64,000 nucleotides of DNA from assembly GCA_024399955.1 (NCBI GenBank), contig JAKSNH010000003.1, positions 1 through 64,000 on the forward strand, in the 5' to 3' direction. The stretch comes from Paludibacteraceae bacterium (GTDB lineage Bacteria > Bacteroidota > Bacteroidia > Bacteroidales > Paludibacteraceae). Shown piece after piece: positions 34,970-45,595 of this stretch. Position 1 is the stretch's first letter; each line of letters starts with the position of its first letter. The notes below the pieces were generated by a model. It worked only from the letters and a program-made list of their open reading frames with translations, did no database searches and had not been told where the DNA came from. A program made the position numbers and the translations under genes.

Positions 34970-35748
34970 CTGTTGATTGCAAAACTATCGGCATCCTGCC
35001 ATAGCGGCAGAACAGAGCGATAATGGTGTAGTTGGTCAATATCAAATTCAGCAATACGCGTGCCGGACTCATTGGATTTGAAATGCACCAATGGATGGAG
35101 GTGCGTATCGTATGCTGCCGAATGTCCATTATAATGCAAGCCCATTCCGTCATCCCCTACCGGATTAGCAGCCGCTATGTAACATTGGTTCTCAGTAGCA
35201 CGAGCCTGCACCAAAGCATCCCAATACTGAATGCGAATCTGAGGCCAGTTAGCACTCACGAGCAGGATATCATACATCTGTTCGGCACGATTGCGCAGCC
35301 AAACAGGGAAACGCAAATCATAGCACAAGGCCAATCGCAGCGCCACACCTTTATAGAAGAACACGCTGTTGTTCTGTCCGGCTATAAAGAATCGGTCTTC
35401 GCCACTATGGGCATACAGGTGCGCTTTATCCACAAAAGTAGGGGCCTCATTGGGACGTAAGAAAAAGCCACGATTGTACAGATTCCCGTTTTCAGTGCAG
35501 ATAAACGAGCCACACAATGCCACGCCGGTCTGATTAGCAATTAGCTGCAGCGTTTGCATAGTAGGTCCATCTATCGGTTCAGCTAATTCCGGACGATTGG
35601 TGCAAAAGCCGGTTGTGAACATCTCGGGCAGTAGTGCCACATCGGCCTTACCTGCCAAACGTTGGATACGCTTAACTGACAAGGCGATGTTTTTCGCCTT
35701 GTCAGCCCAGTAAATGGGATATTGCAGTATTGCTACTTTGAATATCAC
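34966..35748 (-). CDS. Carbon-nitrogen hydrolase, omega-amidase-like
   Basis: This nitrilase-superfamily enzyme has 260 aa. The catalytic triad is visible: Glu42 ([10 protein letters not shown]), Lys108 (VDKAHLY) and Cys142 ([11 protein letters not shown]). The pattern MFTTGF with CYDLRFP matches the YafV/omega-amidase group that hydrolyses alpha-ketoglutaramate or alpha-ketosuccinamate, so metabolite repair is likely. The exact substrate is not proven. Both ends overlap neighbours (floA and recJ) by 4 bp. Confidence 0.9.
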   Translation of the reverse strand: MIFKVAILQYPIYWADKAKNIALSVKRIQRLAGKADVALLPEMFTTGFCTNRPELAEPIDGPTMQTLQLIANQTGVALCGSFICTENGNLYNRGFFLRPNEAPTFVDKAHLYAHSGEDRFFIAGQNNSVFFYKGVALRLALCYDLRFPVWLRNRAEQMYDILLVSANWPQIRIQYWDALVQARATENQCYIAAANPVGDDGMGLHYNGHSAAYDTHLHPLVHFKSNESGTRIAEFDIDQLHHYRSVLPLWQDADSFAINR

Positions 35749-36728
35749 TTTTTCTTAGTAGTAGCCGTTGCCGGAGTAGCAATGCTATCACGCATCTTGG
35801 TATCGGCTTGGATATTCTCCATCCGATAATAGTCCATAATTCCTAAGTTACCTTTCTTGAATGCCTCAGCCATAGCTTGTGGCACGAGAGCCTCAGCCTC
35901 AATCACTTTAGCACGAGCTTCTTGCGCCTTAGCTTTCATCTCTTGCTCACTAGCAATAGCCATTGCACGACGTTCCTCAGCCTTGGCCTGAGCGATGTTC
36001 TTATCGGCATCAGCCTGATCCATTTGCAGTTGTGCACCGATGTTCTTACCCACATCAATGTCAGCAATATCAATACTGAGAATCTCAAAAGCCGTACCGG
36101 CATCCAGACCCTTAGACAACACTAATTTAGATATGCTATCGGGGTTTTCCAAAACACTCTTGTGGCTTTCGGCTGAACCAATCGAACTAACGATACCTTC
36201 GCCTACACGAGCGAGGATAGTGTCCTCTCCTGCACCACCGACTAACTGACGAATATTGGCGCGAACGGTAACACGAGCCTTAGCAATTAACTGAATACCA
36301 TCTTTAGCAACAGCAGCTACAGGAGGCGTATCAATCACTTTAGGATTAACCGACATTTGTACTGCTTCAAATACATCACGACCTGCCAAATCAATGGCAG
36401 TAGCCATTTGGAAAGAGAGTTGGATATTGGCCTTATTGGCACTCACCAATGCATGTACTACGCGCTCGATATGACCACCGGCCAAGTAGTGCGCCTCCAA
36501 GCCATCACGCTTAACATCCTGCAGACCGGCCTTATGCGCCTCAATCATGCAATTGACAATCTTTGTTGGTGGCACTTTACGAATACGCATCAGGAATAGT
36601 TGTATCAAGGAGATACGAACACCACTAACTTGGGCATTGACCCACAGCATGAATGGTACATAATAGAAGAAAATAATAACAAGAATAGAAATTACCACTA
36701 TTCCGAAAACTTGAAATACTTCTGGCAT
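35745..36728 (-). CDS. floA: Flotillin-like protein FloA
   Basis: This membrane scaffold protein of the SPFH family is 327 aa. An N-terminal membrane hairpin (about 8-28) is followed by the FloA-specific LRIRKVPP-like [13 protein letters not shown]. The SPFH domain includes [25 protein letters not shown] sequence ([18 protein letters not shown]). A coiled coil rich in Ala/Glu/Lys (about 225-290, [20 protein letters not shown]) and a Lys-rich end follow. It pairs with nfeD upstream, as is usual for flotillins. Confidence 0.95.
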   Translation of the reverse strand: MPEVFQVFGIVVISILVIIFFYYVPFMLWVNAQVSGVRISLIQLFLMRIRKVPPTKIVNCMIEAHKAGLQDVKRDGLEAHYLAGGHIERVVHALVSANKANIQLSFQMATAIDLAGRDVFEAVQMSVNPKVIDTPPVAAVAKDGIQLIAKARVTVRANIRQLVGGAGEDTILARVGEGIVSSIGSAESHKSVLENPDSISKLVLSKGLDAGTAFEILSIDIADIDVGKNIGAQLQMDQADADKNIAQAKAEERRAMAIASEQEMKAKAQEARAKVIEAEALVPQAMAEAFKKGNLGIMDYYRMENIQADTKMRDSIATPATATTKKK

Positions 36729-36790
36729 ACTCTAAAAATTTTAAGGGTTAATACTTGGGTTATTATTTATTGTTTGTTATTTATGATTTA

Positions 36791-37144
36791 TTATTTAGTA
36801 TTCTGCTCATCCATCTTCTTGGCTGCGGCTTCGAGGTTCTCGATTTTCTTACCGGGAGCAGCCAAGTCCACCTTACTATCGATGGTGGTATCCAATGCCA
36901 TTTTCTCCAAGGCATGCGACTTGAGGAAACCATAAATAGCTAAGGCAGCAAGGAGCACACATGCACCTAATGTAATATGTCCAGCTACCGCACCTATTTT
37001 AACATAGGCCACTACAACTGCTCCAACCAATGAAGCAAATCCAGACAGACCGGCGATACCAAAACCCGGTAATAGAAACATCTCCATAAGGAGCAAAACA
37101 ACGCCTACAATGGCTAGTAAAATAACAAAAATTACGTTCATCAT
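36791..37144 (-). CDS. nfeD: Short NfeD-like membrane protein
   Basis: I chose the ATG pair at 37144/37141, downstream of the promoter at 37169-37201; the longer frame to 37279 starts before it. The product is about 117 aa with three hydrophobic segments: about 3-23, 32-50 with GFGIAGLSGFASLVGAVVV, and 57-75. A short polar tail ends DEQNTK. The OB-fold domain of longer NfeD proteins is absent. Position before floA supports the partner role in membrane microdomains. Confidence 0.82.
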   Translation of the reverse strand: MMNVIFVILLAIVGVVLLLMEMFLLPGFGIAGLSGFASLVGAVVVAYVKIGAVAGHITLGACVLLAALAIYGFLKSHALEKMALDTTIDSKVDLAAPGKKIENLEAAAKKMDEQNTK

Positions 37145-37168
37145 AATGCTTGATTTTTTTTTCAGACT

Positions 37169-37201
37169 GCAAAAATACAAAATATTTTTGATATATACAA
37201 A
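37169..37201 (-). promoter_or_regulatory. Promoter of the nfeD-floA-...-proS operon
   Basis: The minus strand shows TTTG (37201-37198), 20 nt, then TATTTTTGC (37177-37169). It is divergent with the topA promoter 12 bp away. Confidence 0.75.
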
Positions 37202-37213
37202 TAAAAAAATAAA

Positions 37214-37246
37214 TTTGCAAGATAAAAAAAAAAATTGTACTTTTGC
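37214..37246 (+). promoter_or_regulatory. Promoter of the topA operon
   Basis: TTTG (37214-37217), 20 nt, TACTTTTGC (37238-37246), 47 nt before topA. Confidence 0.75.
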
Positions 37247-37293
37247 ACCCCGAAACGATAAAAAGTCTGAAAACGACACCTTAATTATATAAT

Positions 37294-39600
37294 ATGAGTC
37301 AAAATTTAGTTATAGTAGAGTCACCCACGAAAGCAAAAACGATTGAGAAGTTTTTAGGAAAAAACTACACTGTACTCTCCTCGCAAGGACATATTCGCGA
37401 CATTGAAGGTATTGGTAAGAACAGTATCGGTATTGATTTTGAAGACCAATATCGTCCCAATTATGTTATCGATGCCCAAAAGCATCAGTTGCTTAATACC
37501 CTACGTCAAGAAGTGAAGAAAGCCGACACGGTATGGCTGGCAAGTGATGAAGACCGCGAAGGAGAAGCAATTGCCTGGCATTTACAAGAAGTATTAGGTT
37601 TGCCTAAAGAGCAATCTCATCGTATTGTTTTTCATGAGATCACTCCTACTGCCATTCAGGAAGCCTTACTTCATCCCCGTCAGATAGACTATAACCTTGT
37701 GAATGCTCAGCAAGCACGCCGAGTAATTGACCGCATTGTAGGTTTTGAATTATCTCCCGTTCTATGGCGCAAGGTAGCTACCGGACTTAGTGCAGGGCGA
37801 GTACAATCGGTGGCAGTTAGACTGATTGTAGAGCGCGAGCGCGAGATAGAGGGGTTTAAGGAACAACAACAATACCGCATAACAGCTGAATTCATCGGAA
37901 AAAACAAGGATGGTCAAGATGTGGTTATTCAAACCGAATTGAACCATCGTTTTGCCACTCAGCAGCAGGCTAAGGAGTTTTTAGACACCTGCAGTCAAAC
38001 ACAGTTCTCCATTTCCCAAATTCAGACCAAACCGGCTAAACGCCAACCGGCTCCACCATTTACCACATCGTCCCTGCAACAAGAGGCTGCGCGTAAACTT
38101 AAGTTCCCCGTCAGCAAGACGATGCGTTTAGCACAATCGTTGTATGAAGCCGGTTTTATCACCTATATGCGTACCGACTCCGTCAATCTGAGTTCATTAG
38201 CCATCGGTACATGCAAGAAGGAAATTATCGATGAATACGGAGAAAAATACTCGCGTACAAGACAATACAAGACGGTGAGCAAGGGTGCTCAGGAAGCGCA
38301 TGAGGCTATTCGTCCCACTTATATGAATCAACATCAAGCAGGACACACTACGGATGAAAAACGATTGTATGAGTTGATTTGGAAGCGCACTTTAGCATCC
38401 CAGATGGCTGATGCCGAAACCGAGACTACTCGCGTTGAGATTACTTCGCCGGATACCGACTATGCTTTCGTAGCAATCGGTGAGGTTATTTTGTTTGATG
38501 GTTTTATGCGTGTTTACATCCAATCTACCGATGATGAAAATGCCGAATCCACTACTGTTTTGCCGCATTTAAACAAGGGTATGAAGCTTGATTGCAATGA
38601 GTACTTAGCGACGGAGCAATACACCAAGGCTCCTTTCCGTTATACAGAGGCTGCGTTGGTGAAGAGAATGGAAGAATTAGGTATTGGCCGTCCTTCCACC
38701 TACGCCACTATTATTGACACCATTCAGTCGCGCAAGTATGTTATGAAGGGATCTATTCCTGGCGAAAAACGCACTATTTCTATCTTACAAATGCGCAATG
38801 GCAAGTTAGCCATCAAGCAGCGTATGGAGTTATATGGTCATGACACGCAAAAACTTATTCCTACCGACTTAGGCCGATTAACAAACGACTTTTTGGTGCA
38901 ACAGTTCCCGGATATTCTCAGTTTTGACTTCACGGCTAACGAAGAGGCCAGTTTTGATAAAGTAGCAGCCGGCAAAGCCGATTGGGTCAAGACAGTAGAT
39001 ACGTTCTATCAGAAATTCCATCCGGCTATTCAACATATTCCTTCCGGCAAGATGGCAAGTCGCACGTTAGGTATTGACCCCGTTAGCGGTGCTCCTGTTT
39101 TGGCCAAGATTAGCAAAGTTGGCCCCTGCGTGCAATTAGGCATAGCCGACAATGGTAAACCTCGTTTTGCCAGTCTGCAACCGGGGCAATCAATCTACAC
39201 CATCACGCTGGAGCAGGCATTGAAGTTATTCAAGGAAACAAAGAATAAAGTGCTCTTCTTATTGGGAGGTAAGGAGGTTATTTATGGTAATGGTAAGTAT
39301 GGTCCATATATCAAGTATGGTGAGCAGTACCTTTCTATTCCCAAGACGACCGCCGTTAGTGACCTCACTCCTACTGTGGTGCAAGCCATGCTAAGTGAGA
39401 AAGCCGATCAGGCTCTGCCTATTCGTCAGATTGGTGATTTTCAGATTATGCGTGGTAGATATGGTTTGTATCTTAAAACTCATCAAGGCAATTATAAATT
39501 ATCCAAGAACTGCAAAATAGACGAATTGTCTATTGAGGCATGTCAAGCAATCATTGATAATTACAAAGCTCCTAAGAAATATGCTCGTAAACATTCTTAA
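37294..39600 (+). CDS. topA: DNA topoisomerase I
   Basis: This type IA topoisomerase relaxes negative supercoils. It has 768 aa. The Toprim domain is [17 protein letters not shown] and [15 protein letters not shown], with [17 protein letters not shown]. The active-site Tyr291 lies in [13 protein letters not shown]. The C-terminal region has topoisomerase C-repeat units ([28 protein letters not shown]) but no zinc-finger cysteines, as in Bacteroidota forms. It is first in topA-panD-tgt-permease, and panD starts within its last 20 bp. Confidence 0.97.
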   Translation: MSQNLVIVESPTKAKTIEKFLGKNYTVLSSQGHIRDIEGIGKNSIGIDFEDQYRPNYVIDAQKHQLLNTLRQEVKKADTVWLASDEDREGEAIAWHLQEVLGLPKEQSHRIVFHEITPTAIQEALLHPRQIDYNLVNAQQARRVIDRIVGFELSPVLWRKVATGLSAGRVQSVAVRLIVEREREIEGFKEQQQYRITAEFIGKNKDGQDVVIQTELNHRFATQQQAKEFLDTCSQTQFSISQIQTKPAKRQPAPPFTTSSLQQEAARKLKFPVSKTMRLAQSLYEAGFITYMRTDSVNLSSLAIGTCKKEIIDEYGEKYSRTRQYKTVSKGAQEAHEAIRPTYMNQHQAGHTTDEKRLYELIWKRTLASQMADAETETTRVEITSPDTDYAFVAIGEVILFDGFMRVYIQSTDDENAESTTVLPHLNKGMKLDCNEYLATEQYTKAPFRYTEAALVKRMEELGIGRPSTYATIIDTIQSRKYVMKGSIPGEKRTISILQMRNGKLAIKQRMELYGHDTQKLIPTDLGRLTNDFLVQQFPDILSFDFTANEEASFDKVAAGKADWVKTVDTFYQKFHPAIQHIPSGKMASRTLGIDPVSGAPVLAKISKVGPCVQLGIADNGKPRFASLQPGQSIYTITLEQALKLFKETKNKVLFLLGGKEVIYGNGKYGPYIKYGEQYLSIPKTTAVSDLTPTVVQAMLSEKADQALPIRQIGDFQIMRGRYGLYLKTHQGNYKLSKNCKIDELSIEACQAIIDNYKAPKKYARKHS

Positions 39601-39913
39601 ATCAAAAATTCATCGGGTGGTGGTTACCGAAGCCAATTTGGATTATGTAGGTTCCATTACGATTGATGAAGAATGGATGGAAAAAAGTGGGATTCTATCC
39701 GGAGAACGCGTTCAGGTGGTAGATATCACCAATGGTGCACGATTAGAGACGTATGTCATTCCCGGCAAGCGTGGCAGTAAATGCATTTGTATGAACGGTG
39801 CAGCTGCTCATTTGATGCATGTAGGTGACACGGTTATCGTGATGGCTTACGCCTGGATGACACCTGATGAACAAAAGACTTTTCAACCAAAGATTATCTT
39901 CCCTAACAAGTGA
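39581..39913 (+). CDS. panD: Aspartate 1-decarboxylase
   Basis: It makes beta-alanine for pantothenate. Using the ATG at 39581, which overlaps topA by 20 bp, it is 110 aa. The self-cleavage site is Gly24-Ser25 in [10 protein letters not shown], where Ser becomes the pyruvoyl group. The conserved YVIPGKRGS and [13 protein letters not shown] also match. It supplies the substrate for PanC, encoded 29 kb away. The pairing with topA and tgt appears to be one operon. Confidence 0.94.
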   Translation: MLVNILKSKIHRVVVTEANLDYVGSITIDEEWMEKSGILSGERVQVVDITNGARLETYVIPGKRGSKCICMNGAAAHLMHVGDTVIVMAYAWMTPDEQKTFQPKIIFPNK

Positions 39914-41043
39914 TGTTTTTTGACCTCTTACATACCGATTTACATAGTGCGGCGCGCGCGGGCGTGGTGCATACGGATCATGGCGATATTCTAACGCCTA
40001 TCTTTATGCCGGTCGGTACAGTAGGTACGGTAAAGGGGGTGCATAAACGCGACTTGACAGACGATATACATGCACAAATCATCTTGGGTAACACTTATCA
40101 TCTTTACTTGCGTCCCGGCACTCAGATTCTGCATCAGGCAGGAGGATTGCATCGTTTTGAAGGATGGGATAAGCCGATACTGACCGATTCCGGTGGATAC
40201 CAGGTTTTTTCATTGACCGATATCCGTAAGATGACCGAAGAGGGAGTGCAGTTCTCATCCCATATTGATGGTCGTAAACTGATGTTCACGCCGGAGAGTG
40301 TGATGGATATTGAGCGCGAGATTGGTGCAGACATCATGATGGCTTTTGACGAATGTTGTCCGGGAACGGCAGATAAGCAGTATGCCTTAGACAGCATGAA
40401 TCGCACGCATCGATGGTTAGATCGTTGCATCAAAAGGTTCGATGAAACCGAAGATATTTACGGATATAAGCAGCATCTTTTTCCTATTGTGCAAGGATGT
40501 GTTTATCCAGACTTACGTCAAGAGGCGGCTAAGCGTTTACGGGACTTAGATCGGGATGGTTATGCCATTGGAGGATTAGCAGTTGGGGAACCGGCAGAGA
40601 AGATGTACGAGATGATTGAGGTGGTAAATGATATACTGCCGGAGAATAAACCTCGCTATCTGATGGGAGTTGGTACACCTTGGAATATACTGGAAGGCAT
40701 TGAGCGAGGAGTGGATATGTTTGACTGCGTGATGCCTACTCGCAATGGACGTAATGGAATGATTTTCACCCAACAAGGAGTAATGAATATGCGCAATAAG
40801 AAATGGGAGGATGACTTCACTGAATTGGATCCGACCGGCACGAGTTATGTGGACCACCAGTACACTCGCGCGTATGTGCGCCACCTTATTCATGCGGAAG
40901 AGATGTTAGGATTGGAGATACTGAGTATACATAACTTAGCCTTCTACCTATGGTTGGTAGGCGAGGCTCGCAAGCATATTCTTGAAGGAGACTTCAAATC
41001 TTGGAAAGACGGCATCATGCCGACCTTAATGACACGACTATGA
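39913..41043 (+). CDS. tgt: tRNA-guanine transglycosylase lacking the zinc cysteines
   Basis: It exchanges guanine-34 for a queuine precursor in tRNA. I chose the ATG at 39913, sharing one base with the panD stop (TGATG); a GTG lies just before it. Active-site motifs are intact: TDSGGYQVFSL, GGLAVGEP, and the nucleophile Asp in GVDMFDCVMPTRNGR. The CxCxxC zinc site expected after the DFTELDP stretch reads DPTGTSYVDHQYTRAYVRH, with no cysteines. The final SIHNLAFYLWLVGEAR is typical of Bacteroidales. It is coupled to the next gene by ATGA. Confidence 0.93.
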   Translation: MFFDLLHTDLHSAARAGVVHTDHGDILTPIFMPVGTVGTVKGVHKRDLTDDIHAQIILGNTYHLYLRPGTQILHQAGGLHRFEGWDKPILTDSGGYQVFSLTDIRKMTEEGVQFSSHIDGRKLMFTPESVMDIEREIGADIMMAFDECCPGTADKQYALDSMNRTHRWLDRCIKRFDETEDIYGYKQHLFPIVQGCVYPDLRQEAAKRLRDLDRDGYAIGGLAVGEPAEKMYEMIEVVNDILPENKPRYLMGVGTPWNILEGIERGVDMFDCVMPTRNGRNGMIFTQQGVMNMRNKKWEDDFTELDPTGTSYVDHQYTRAYVRHLIHAEEMLGLEILSIHNLAFYLWLVGEARKHILEGDFKSWKDGIMPTLMTRL

Positions 41044-42140
41044 GTAAGCAATGGGATTGGCATATTATTAAGCGGCTAGACTGGTATATTATCAGCAAGT
41101 TTTTAGGCACGTTCTTTTTCTCGATTATTCTGATTTTAGGCATTGGAATTGTCTTTGATTTAACCGAGAAAATGGACGATTTCTATGAGTATCAATTATC
41201 CGCCAAGGATATTATCTTTGGGTACTATATCTACTTCATTCCATACTATATGAATATGTTCAGTCCGTTGTTCATATTTATATCCGTTATTTTCTTTACA
41301 TCTAAATTGGCCGGCAATAGTGAAATCATCGCCATGATGGCAACCGGCATGAGTTTTCGTCGATTGATGTGGCCATATCTTTTTTCGGCTATTGTGCTTT
41401 TCTTGATGCTTTTCTTCTTGGCCGGCTATATCATACCTCCTGCATCGGGCAAGTTATTGCATTTTGAGGATCAGTATATATCGCATTTCACCAACGATAA
41501 TGCCCGCAATATCCAAATGGAGGTTGAGCCGGGAACAATTCTGTATATGGAGACTTTCCGTCTTAATTACAATATGGGTTATCGTGTATCGTTGGAGCAC
41601 TTTGAAGGCAAAACCTTACAGATGCGTATTACTGCCGACCGCATTGGATATGATTCGGCGTATAATTGGCACTTGGAAAACTACACGCGCCGAGAGTTCA
41701 ATGGTTTATACGAAACCCTCACACGTGGAGCACGATTGGATACGATTATCCCGATGCAACCTGAGGAATTATTCATTACCGCTGAACAAGCACAGGAGAT
41801 GACCAATCCGGAGTTGAAGGCCTATATGGATCGTCAACGCCAACGCGGCACCGGCAATCTACAAGCATTCGAAGACGAATGGCATAAGCGTTTTTCTGCA
41901 CCTATTGGTGCCTTTATCATGACCCTATTAGGTGTTACGATGAGTTGTAAGAAAGTGCGCGGAGGAATGGGCAAGAACTTAGGCATTGGAATTACCTTGT
42001 CGGCCTTGTATATCTTGTTTACGACAGTTAGTACGACGTTCTCGGTGAGTGGAGCCATGTCTCCTTTTATGGCAGCATGGTTACCTAACTTTATCTTCTT
42101 AGCAATAGGGACGTACCTGTATTTCCAAGTGCGAAAGTAA
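41040..42140 (+). CDS. LptG/LptF-family permease
   Basis: This is an inner-membrane component of the LPS export ABC transporter (YjgP/YjgQ family). From the ATG at 41040, overlapping the tgt stop, it is 366 aa. The expected layout is visible: helix pair at about 20-85 (FLGTFFFSIILILGIGIVFDLTEKMDDF), helix near 105-135 with NSEIIAMMATGMSFRRLMWP, and a periplasmic beta-jellyroll (about 145-275). Three C-terminal helices follow (GAFIMTLLGVTMSCKKVRGGMGKNLGIG). Its stop codon directly abuts the stop of the convergent gene. Confidence 0.93.
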   Translation: MSKQWDWHIIKRLDWYIISKFLGTFFFSIILILGIGIVFDLTEKMDDFYEYQLSAKDIIFGYYIYFIPYYMNMFSPLFIFISVIFFTSKLAGNSEIIAMMATGMSFRRLMWPYLFSAIVLFLMLFFLAGYIIPPASGKLLHFEDQYISHFTNDNARNIQMEVEPGTILYMETFRLNYNMGYRVSLEHFEGKTLQMRITADRIGYDSAYNWHLENYTRREFNGLYETLTRGARLDTIIPMQPEELFITAEQAQEMTNPELKAYMDRQRQRGTGNLQAFEDEWHKRFSAPIGAFIMTLLGVTMSCKKVRGGMGKNLGIGITLSALYILFTTVSTTFSVSGAMSPFMAAWLPNFIFLAIGTYLYFQVRK

Positions 42141-42881
42141 TTATTTGATTGTGATTTTTTCTATTTCTGCCCATAGAACGGGTAGAACGGTATTAAGTAG
42201 CCAAATGATGCTGACTGCTATAGTGATGGCGACCACATTGGTAGTGAATTGACCAAATATCATTGCTGCCCAGCCTCCTTTGATAGCCACATCGGCAGCC
42301 GGTAATCCCGGCATGAAACTAATTACTACATAATAGAGGGCGATGCTGCTGATGGCCTGCCACGGACTAAGGTAGATACCAACAAAGGTGAGTACCCCCC
42401 ATAATTGTAGTCCCCAGATAACATAACGAATGATGGTCCATACCAAGACCCAACCCCATTTATGCCAATCTTTGAGCCAGTGTTTGAATTGGTCTTTCCA
42501 CGATGAATCGGGCGATAATTCGTGCTGGTCTGAGGATAATGAGCCTTCGGCTAATCGAGCCGGCACATCTCCTACGCGGTAAGGTGTAATAAATCCTGCT
42601 AACATTCCTGCCATAACCTGCCGCCAACTATCGATGAATGCGATGTTTTTCCAACCTTTTAGCACCCATTGCCAACGGCGTGTTTCGGCTAATAGCTGAG
42701 CAGGAACAAGGAGGATAGCAGATAGGATGCCTACCCATTGATAGGCATTGGCATCTTGTAAGGAAAGACTGATTTGGTCGTAATGGTCATACGTGGCTAA
42801 TTGATAAATCAAGTACCCCATAGCGGCGAGCGAAATCAGCCAACTTAAATACCGCAGATATGTCTTCCAAGATGATTGCAT
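42141..42881 (-). CDS. Flippase-like integral membrane protein (LPG synthase TM family)
   Basis: A multi-pass membrane protein, 246 aa from the ATG at 42881, with about six to seven helices. It carries family marks of the lysylphosphatidylglycerol-synthase transmembrane group: LAETRRWQWVLKG, GMLAGFITPYRVGDVPARL and SFMPGLPAADVAIKGGWAAMIFG. No catalytic synthase domain is attached, so it is not an LPG synthase itself. Members often lie near glycan or lipid genes. The substrate is unknown. It has its own promoter, divergent with the glucanotransferase gene. Confidence 0.82.
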   Translation of the reverse strand: MQSSWKTYLRYLSWLISLAAMGYLIYQLATYDHYDQISLSLQDANAYQWVGILSAILLVPAQLLAETRRWQWVLKGWKNIAFIDSWRQVMAGMLAGFITPYRVGDVPARLAEGSLSSDQHELSPDSSWKDQFKHWLKDWHKWGWVLVWTIIRYVIWGLQLWGVLTFVGIYLSPWQAISSIALYYVVISFMPGLPAADVAIKGGWAAMIFGQFTTNVVAITIAVSIIWLLNTVLPVLWAEIEKITIK

Positions 42882-42896
42882 AATGCCAATAATGAT

Positions 42897-42929
42897 GCAA
42901 AGGTATATTTTTTTTATGAGATACGCAAA
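42897..42929 (-). promoter_or_regulatory. Promoter of the flippase-like gene
   Basis: The minus strand shows TTTG (42929-42926), 20 nt, then TACCTTTGC (42905-42897), 15 nt before the ATG. Confidence 0.73.
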
Positions 42930-42933
42930 TTTA

Positions 42934-42966
42934 TTTGGAAATATCAAAAAAAAATTGTACTTTTGC
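42934..42966 (+). promoter_or_regulatory. Promoter of the 4-alpha-glucanotransferase gene
   Basis: TTTG (42934-42937), 20 nt, TACTTTTGC (42958-42966), 37 nt before the ATG at 43004. It starts 4 bp from the divergent promoter. Confidence 0.75.
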
Positions 42967-43003
42967 ACCGCAAAACTGCAAAAATCAATTAATAGATAAC
43001 GAT

Positions 43004-45592
43004 ATGAACGTACATTTTCAAGTAAACTATCGTACCGAATTTGGTCAACAATTATGTATTATCCAATTCGGCAGTAAGCCCATTTATACGGAGTTGGCTC
43101 CGTTATGGATGAGTTGTCAAGGTCAAGATTGCTGGGTAGCAGATATTGAGCTGCAAGGTGGCAATTTTGAGTACAAGTATGCCATCCGTTTAGACAATGG
43201 TGGTTATATCTACGAAGCCGGTATGCCTCGTACGATTGCGCTGCGTGAGGCAGATAAGAACGTGACTGTCCATGATTTCTGGCAGGCTATTGATTATGAG
43301 AAAGCTTTCTACACGACTGCTTTTCTGAAGTCTCTTTTCCGTCGTCATCCTGCAGACAAAGCATTAAAAAACGCTGTCTCCACCGCCAAATCGAATGTGC
43401 GATTCAGTATTGACTTGCCGCAGATTCTGCCTTGCCAGGGAGTAGCTGTGATGGGTAATATTCCTGAGTTGGGCAATTGGGACAAGGATAAGAAAGTGAT
43501 GATGGACGATAAGGACTTCCCCATTTGGCGTGCCAATATCAACGTTAAGGCCAATGAGATTTTTGAGTACAAGTACGTGGTATATGACAAGACGACCAAT
43601 GAGATTGTAGATATGGAATGGGGCGAGAACCGTCATGTATGGGGAGTGCAGAAGGGTGTAGTGGTGCTGCAGAATGACCGCAATTTCCGTCGTACTCTGC
43701 CTCGCTGGAAAGGTGCCGGCGTTGCCATTCCAGTCTTTAGTCTTCGTACAGACGAGGGCTTTGGTATTGGTGAGTTCCAGGACCTGAAGAAAATGGCAGA
43801 ATGGGCTTCGATGATAGGAATGAAGATGATTCAGACCCTGCCTATTAACGATACAACGCTCACGCATACCATTCGCGATAGTTATCCATATAGTCCGGTG
43901 AGTGTGTTTGCGCTGCATCCAATTTACATTAATATTGAGAAGATGGGCAAGTTGACTCCTGCTCAACAGAAGAAATACAATGCCACTAAGAAAGAGTTTA
44001 ACGCCAAGACGATTGCGGATTACCAAGTCGTTTATGACGAGAAGATGAAATACTTCAAGGCATTGTATAAGACCGATAAAACAGCCCTTTTTGCCACGGC
44101 AGAATATAAGACTTTCTTCCAGAAGAACAAGAGTTGGTTGGAACCTTACGCAGCCTTTATGAGCAAGCGTGATAAGGAGCCGAAGGATTTCTATTGCTAC
44201 CTGCAATTCCATGCAGATAAACAATTGAGTGACGCTGTAGCATACGCTCATAGCATAGGTGTAGCCATGAAGGGCGATATACCTATTGGTATCAATCCGG
44301 ATAGCGTAGATGCATACGAAAATCCTGAGCTCTTTAACCTGAATGCCAGTGCCGGTGCTCCCCCTGATGATTTTGATGCACGCGGTCAGAACTGGGGTTT
44401 CCCAACGTATAACTGGCATGTAATGGCTCAAGATAACTATGCATGGTGGCAACGTCGATTCGGTAAGATGGCGGACTACTTTGATGCCTATCGTATTGAC
44501 CATATATTAGGCATGTTCCGTATTTGGCAAATGCGCAAGAGTGATGTATGGGGCTTATGCGGACATTTCTGCCCGGCTCTGCCATATAGCATGCAAGATT
44601 TGTGGAATATGGGGGTTAAGTTGGATGAAGATCGTATGACCAAGCCGTATATCCGCAGCAATTTCTTGGGTGATGTCTTTGGTTTTGATACCGACTATGC
44701 CAAGGAGAAATTCCTGCTGACTAACGATGGTTATGTATATTATTTCCGTCCGGAATTTGACACCCAGGTTAAGGTGCAGCAGTACTTTGAAGAAGGTGAA
44801 GGTAAGGAGTTACCGGAAGGTCAACGCACTAATTTGATGAATGGTCTTATCTATCTGCATTGTGAAGTGCTGTTTGTTCGTGACCAACAGAATGAGGCCT
44901 TGGTTCATCCGCGTATCAGCATCTATCAGAGCCACAGTTTTAATGAGTTGTACCAAGACCAGAAGAATGTGATTATGGGTATTTATAATGACTATTTCTT
45001 CCGTCGTCATACAGAGTTTTGGCGTGGTAGTGCAATGAGTAAGATTCCTACATTGATTAACTCGACGGGTATGTTATGCTGCGGTGAGGATTTGGGTATG
45101 GTGCCAGAGTGCGTTCCACAGGTGATGCATGAATTACAGATTCTGAGTTTAGAGATTCAACGTATGCCGAAGGATCCGACGATTAAGTTTGCTCATCCGG
45201 CAGATGCACCTTATCTAAGCGTATGCACAACAGGCACGCACGATACGAATCCTTTACGTGCTTGGTGGGAAGAGGACCGTGAGACCACGCAACGTTTCTA
45301 TAACGAGCAGATGGGCTGGTGGGGTGAAGCACCTCAAGAGATGACTCCGGAGATTGCTGAGTTTGTAGTTAATCAACACATGTTCAGTCCGGCTATGTGG
45401 GTCATTCTGCCTCTGCAAGACTGGTTGGCCGTGGATGGTAATGTACGTATCAAGGATGCTCATGCCGATCGTATCAACCTGCCAAGCAATCCTCGTCACT
45501 TCTGGAACTACCGCATGCACTTGAGCATTGAGGAATTGATGAAGAAAGAAGCGTTAAACGAAAAGATAAAGAAACTCACGAGTGTGAGATAA
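43004..45592 (+). CDS. malQ: 4-alpha-glucanotransferase with two N-terminal CBM20 domains (GH77)
   Basis: It moves alpha-1,4-glucan segments between chains in maltodextrin/glycogen metabolism. I chose the ATG at 43004 (862 aa) after the promoter. Two starch-binding modules come first: about 1-95 with NFEYKYAIRLDNGG, and about 130-225 with VMGNIPELGNWD and EIFEYKYVVYDK. The GH77 domain has AIPVFSLRTDEGFGIGEF, nucleophile Asp in YFDAYRIDHILGMFRIW, acid/base Glu in CCGEDLGMVPECVP, and TTGTHDTNPLRAWW. It has no signal peptide. It ends at a strong terminator and is functionally linked to the glycogen cluster at 55.4-59.8 kb. Confidence 0.96.
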   Translation: MNVHFQVNYRTEFGQQLCIIQFGSKPIYTELAPLWMSCQGQDCWVADIELQGGNFEYKYAIRLDNGGYIYEAGMPRTIALREADKNVTVHDFWQAIDYEKAFYTTAFLKSLFRRHPADKALKNAVSTAKSNVRFSIDLPQILPCQGVAVMGNIPELGNWDKDKKVMMDDKDFPIWRANINVKANEIFEYKYVVYDKTTNEIVDMEWGENRHVWGVQKGVVVLQNDRNFRRTLPRWKGAGVAIPVFSLRTDEGFGIGEFQDLKKMAEWASMIGMKMIQTLPINDTTLTHTIRDSYPYSPVSVFALHPIYINIEKMGKLTPAQQKKYNATKKEFNAKTIADYQVVYDEKMKYFKALYKTDKTALFATAEYKTFFQKNKSWLEPYAAFMSKRDKEPKDFYCYLQFHADKQLSDAVAYAHSIGVAMKGDIPIGINPDSVDAYENPELFNLNASAGAPPDDFDARGQNWGFPTYNWHVMAQDNYAWWQRRFGKMADYFDAYRIDHILGMFRIWQMRKSDVWGLCGHFCPALPYSMQDLWNMGVKLDEDRMTKPYIRSNFLGDVFGFDTDYAKEKFLLTNDGYVYYFRPEFDTQVKVQQYFEEGEGKELPEGQRTNLMNGLIYLHCEVLFVRDQQNEALVHPRISIYQSHSFNELYQDQKNVIMGIYNDYFFRRHTEFWRGSAMSKIPTLINSTGMLCCGEDLGMVPECVPQVMHELQILSLEIQRMPKDPTIKFAHPADAPYLSVCTTGTHDTNPLRAWWEEDRETTQRFYNEQMGWWGEAPQEMTPEIAEFVVNQHMFSPAMWVILPLQDWLAVDGNVRIKDAHADRINLPSNPRHFWNYRMHLSIEELMKKEALNEKIKKLTSVR

Positions 45593-45595
45593 CGC

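Noticed and set aside
43364..44503. A 379-codon minus-strand frame inside the glucanotransferase gene
   Set aside because: It is antisense to conserved GH77 and CBM20 motifs and has no family features.
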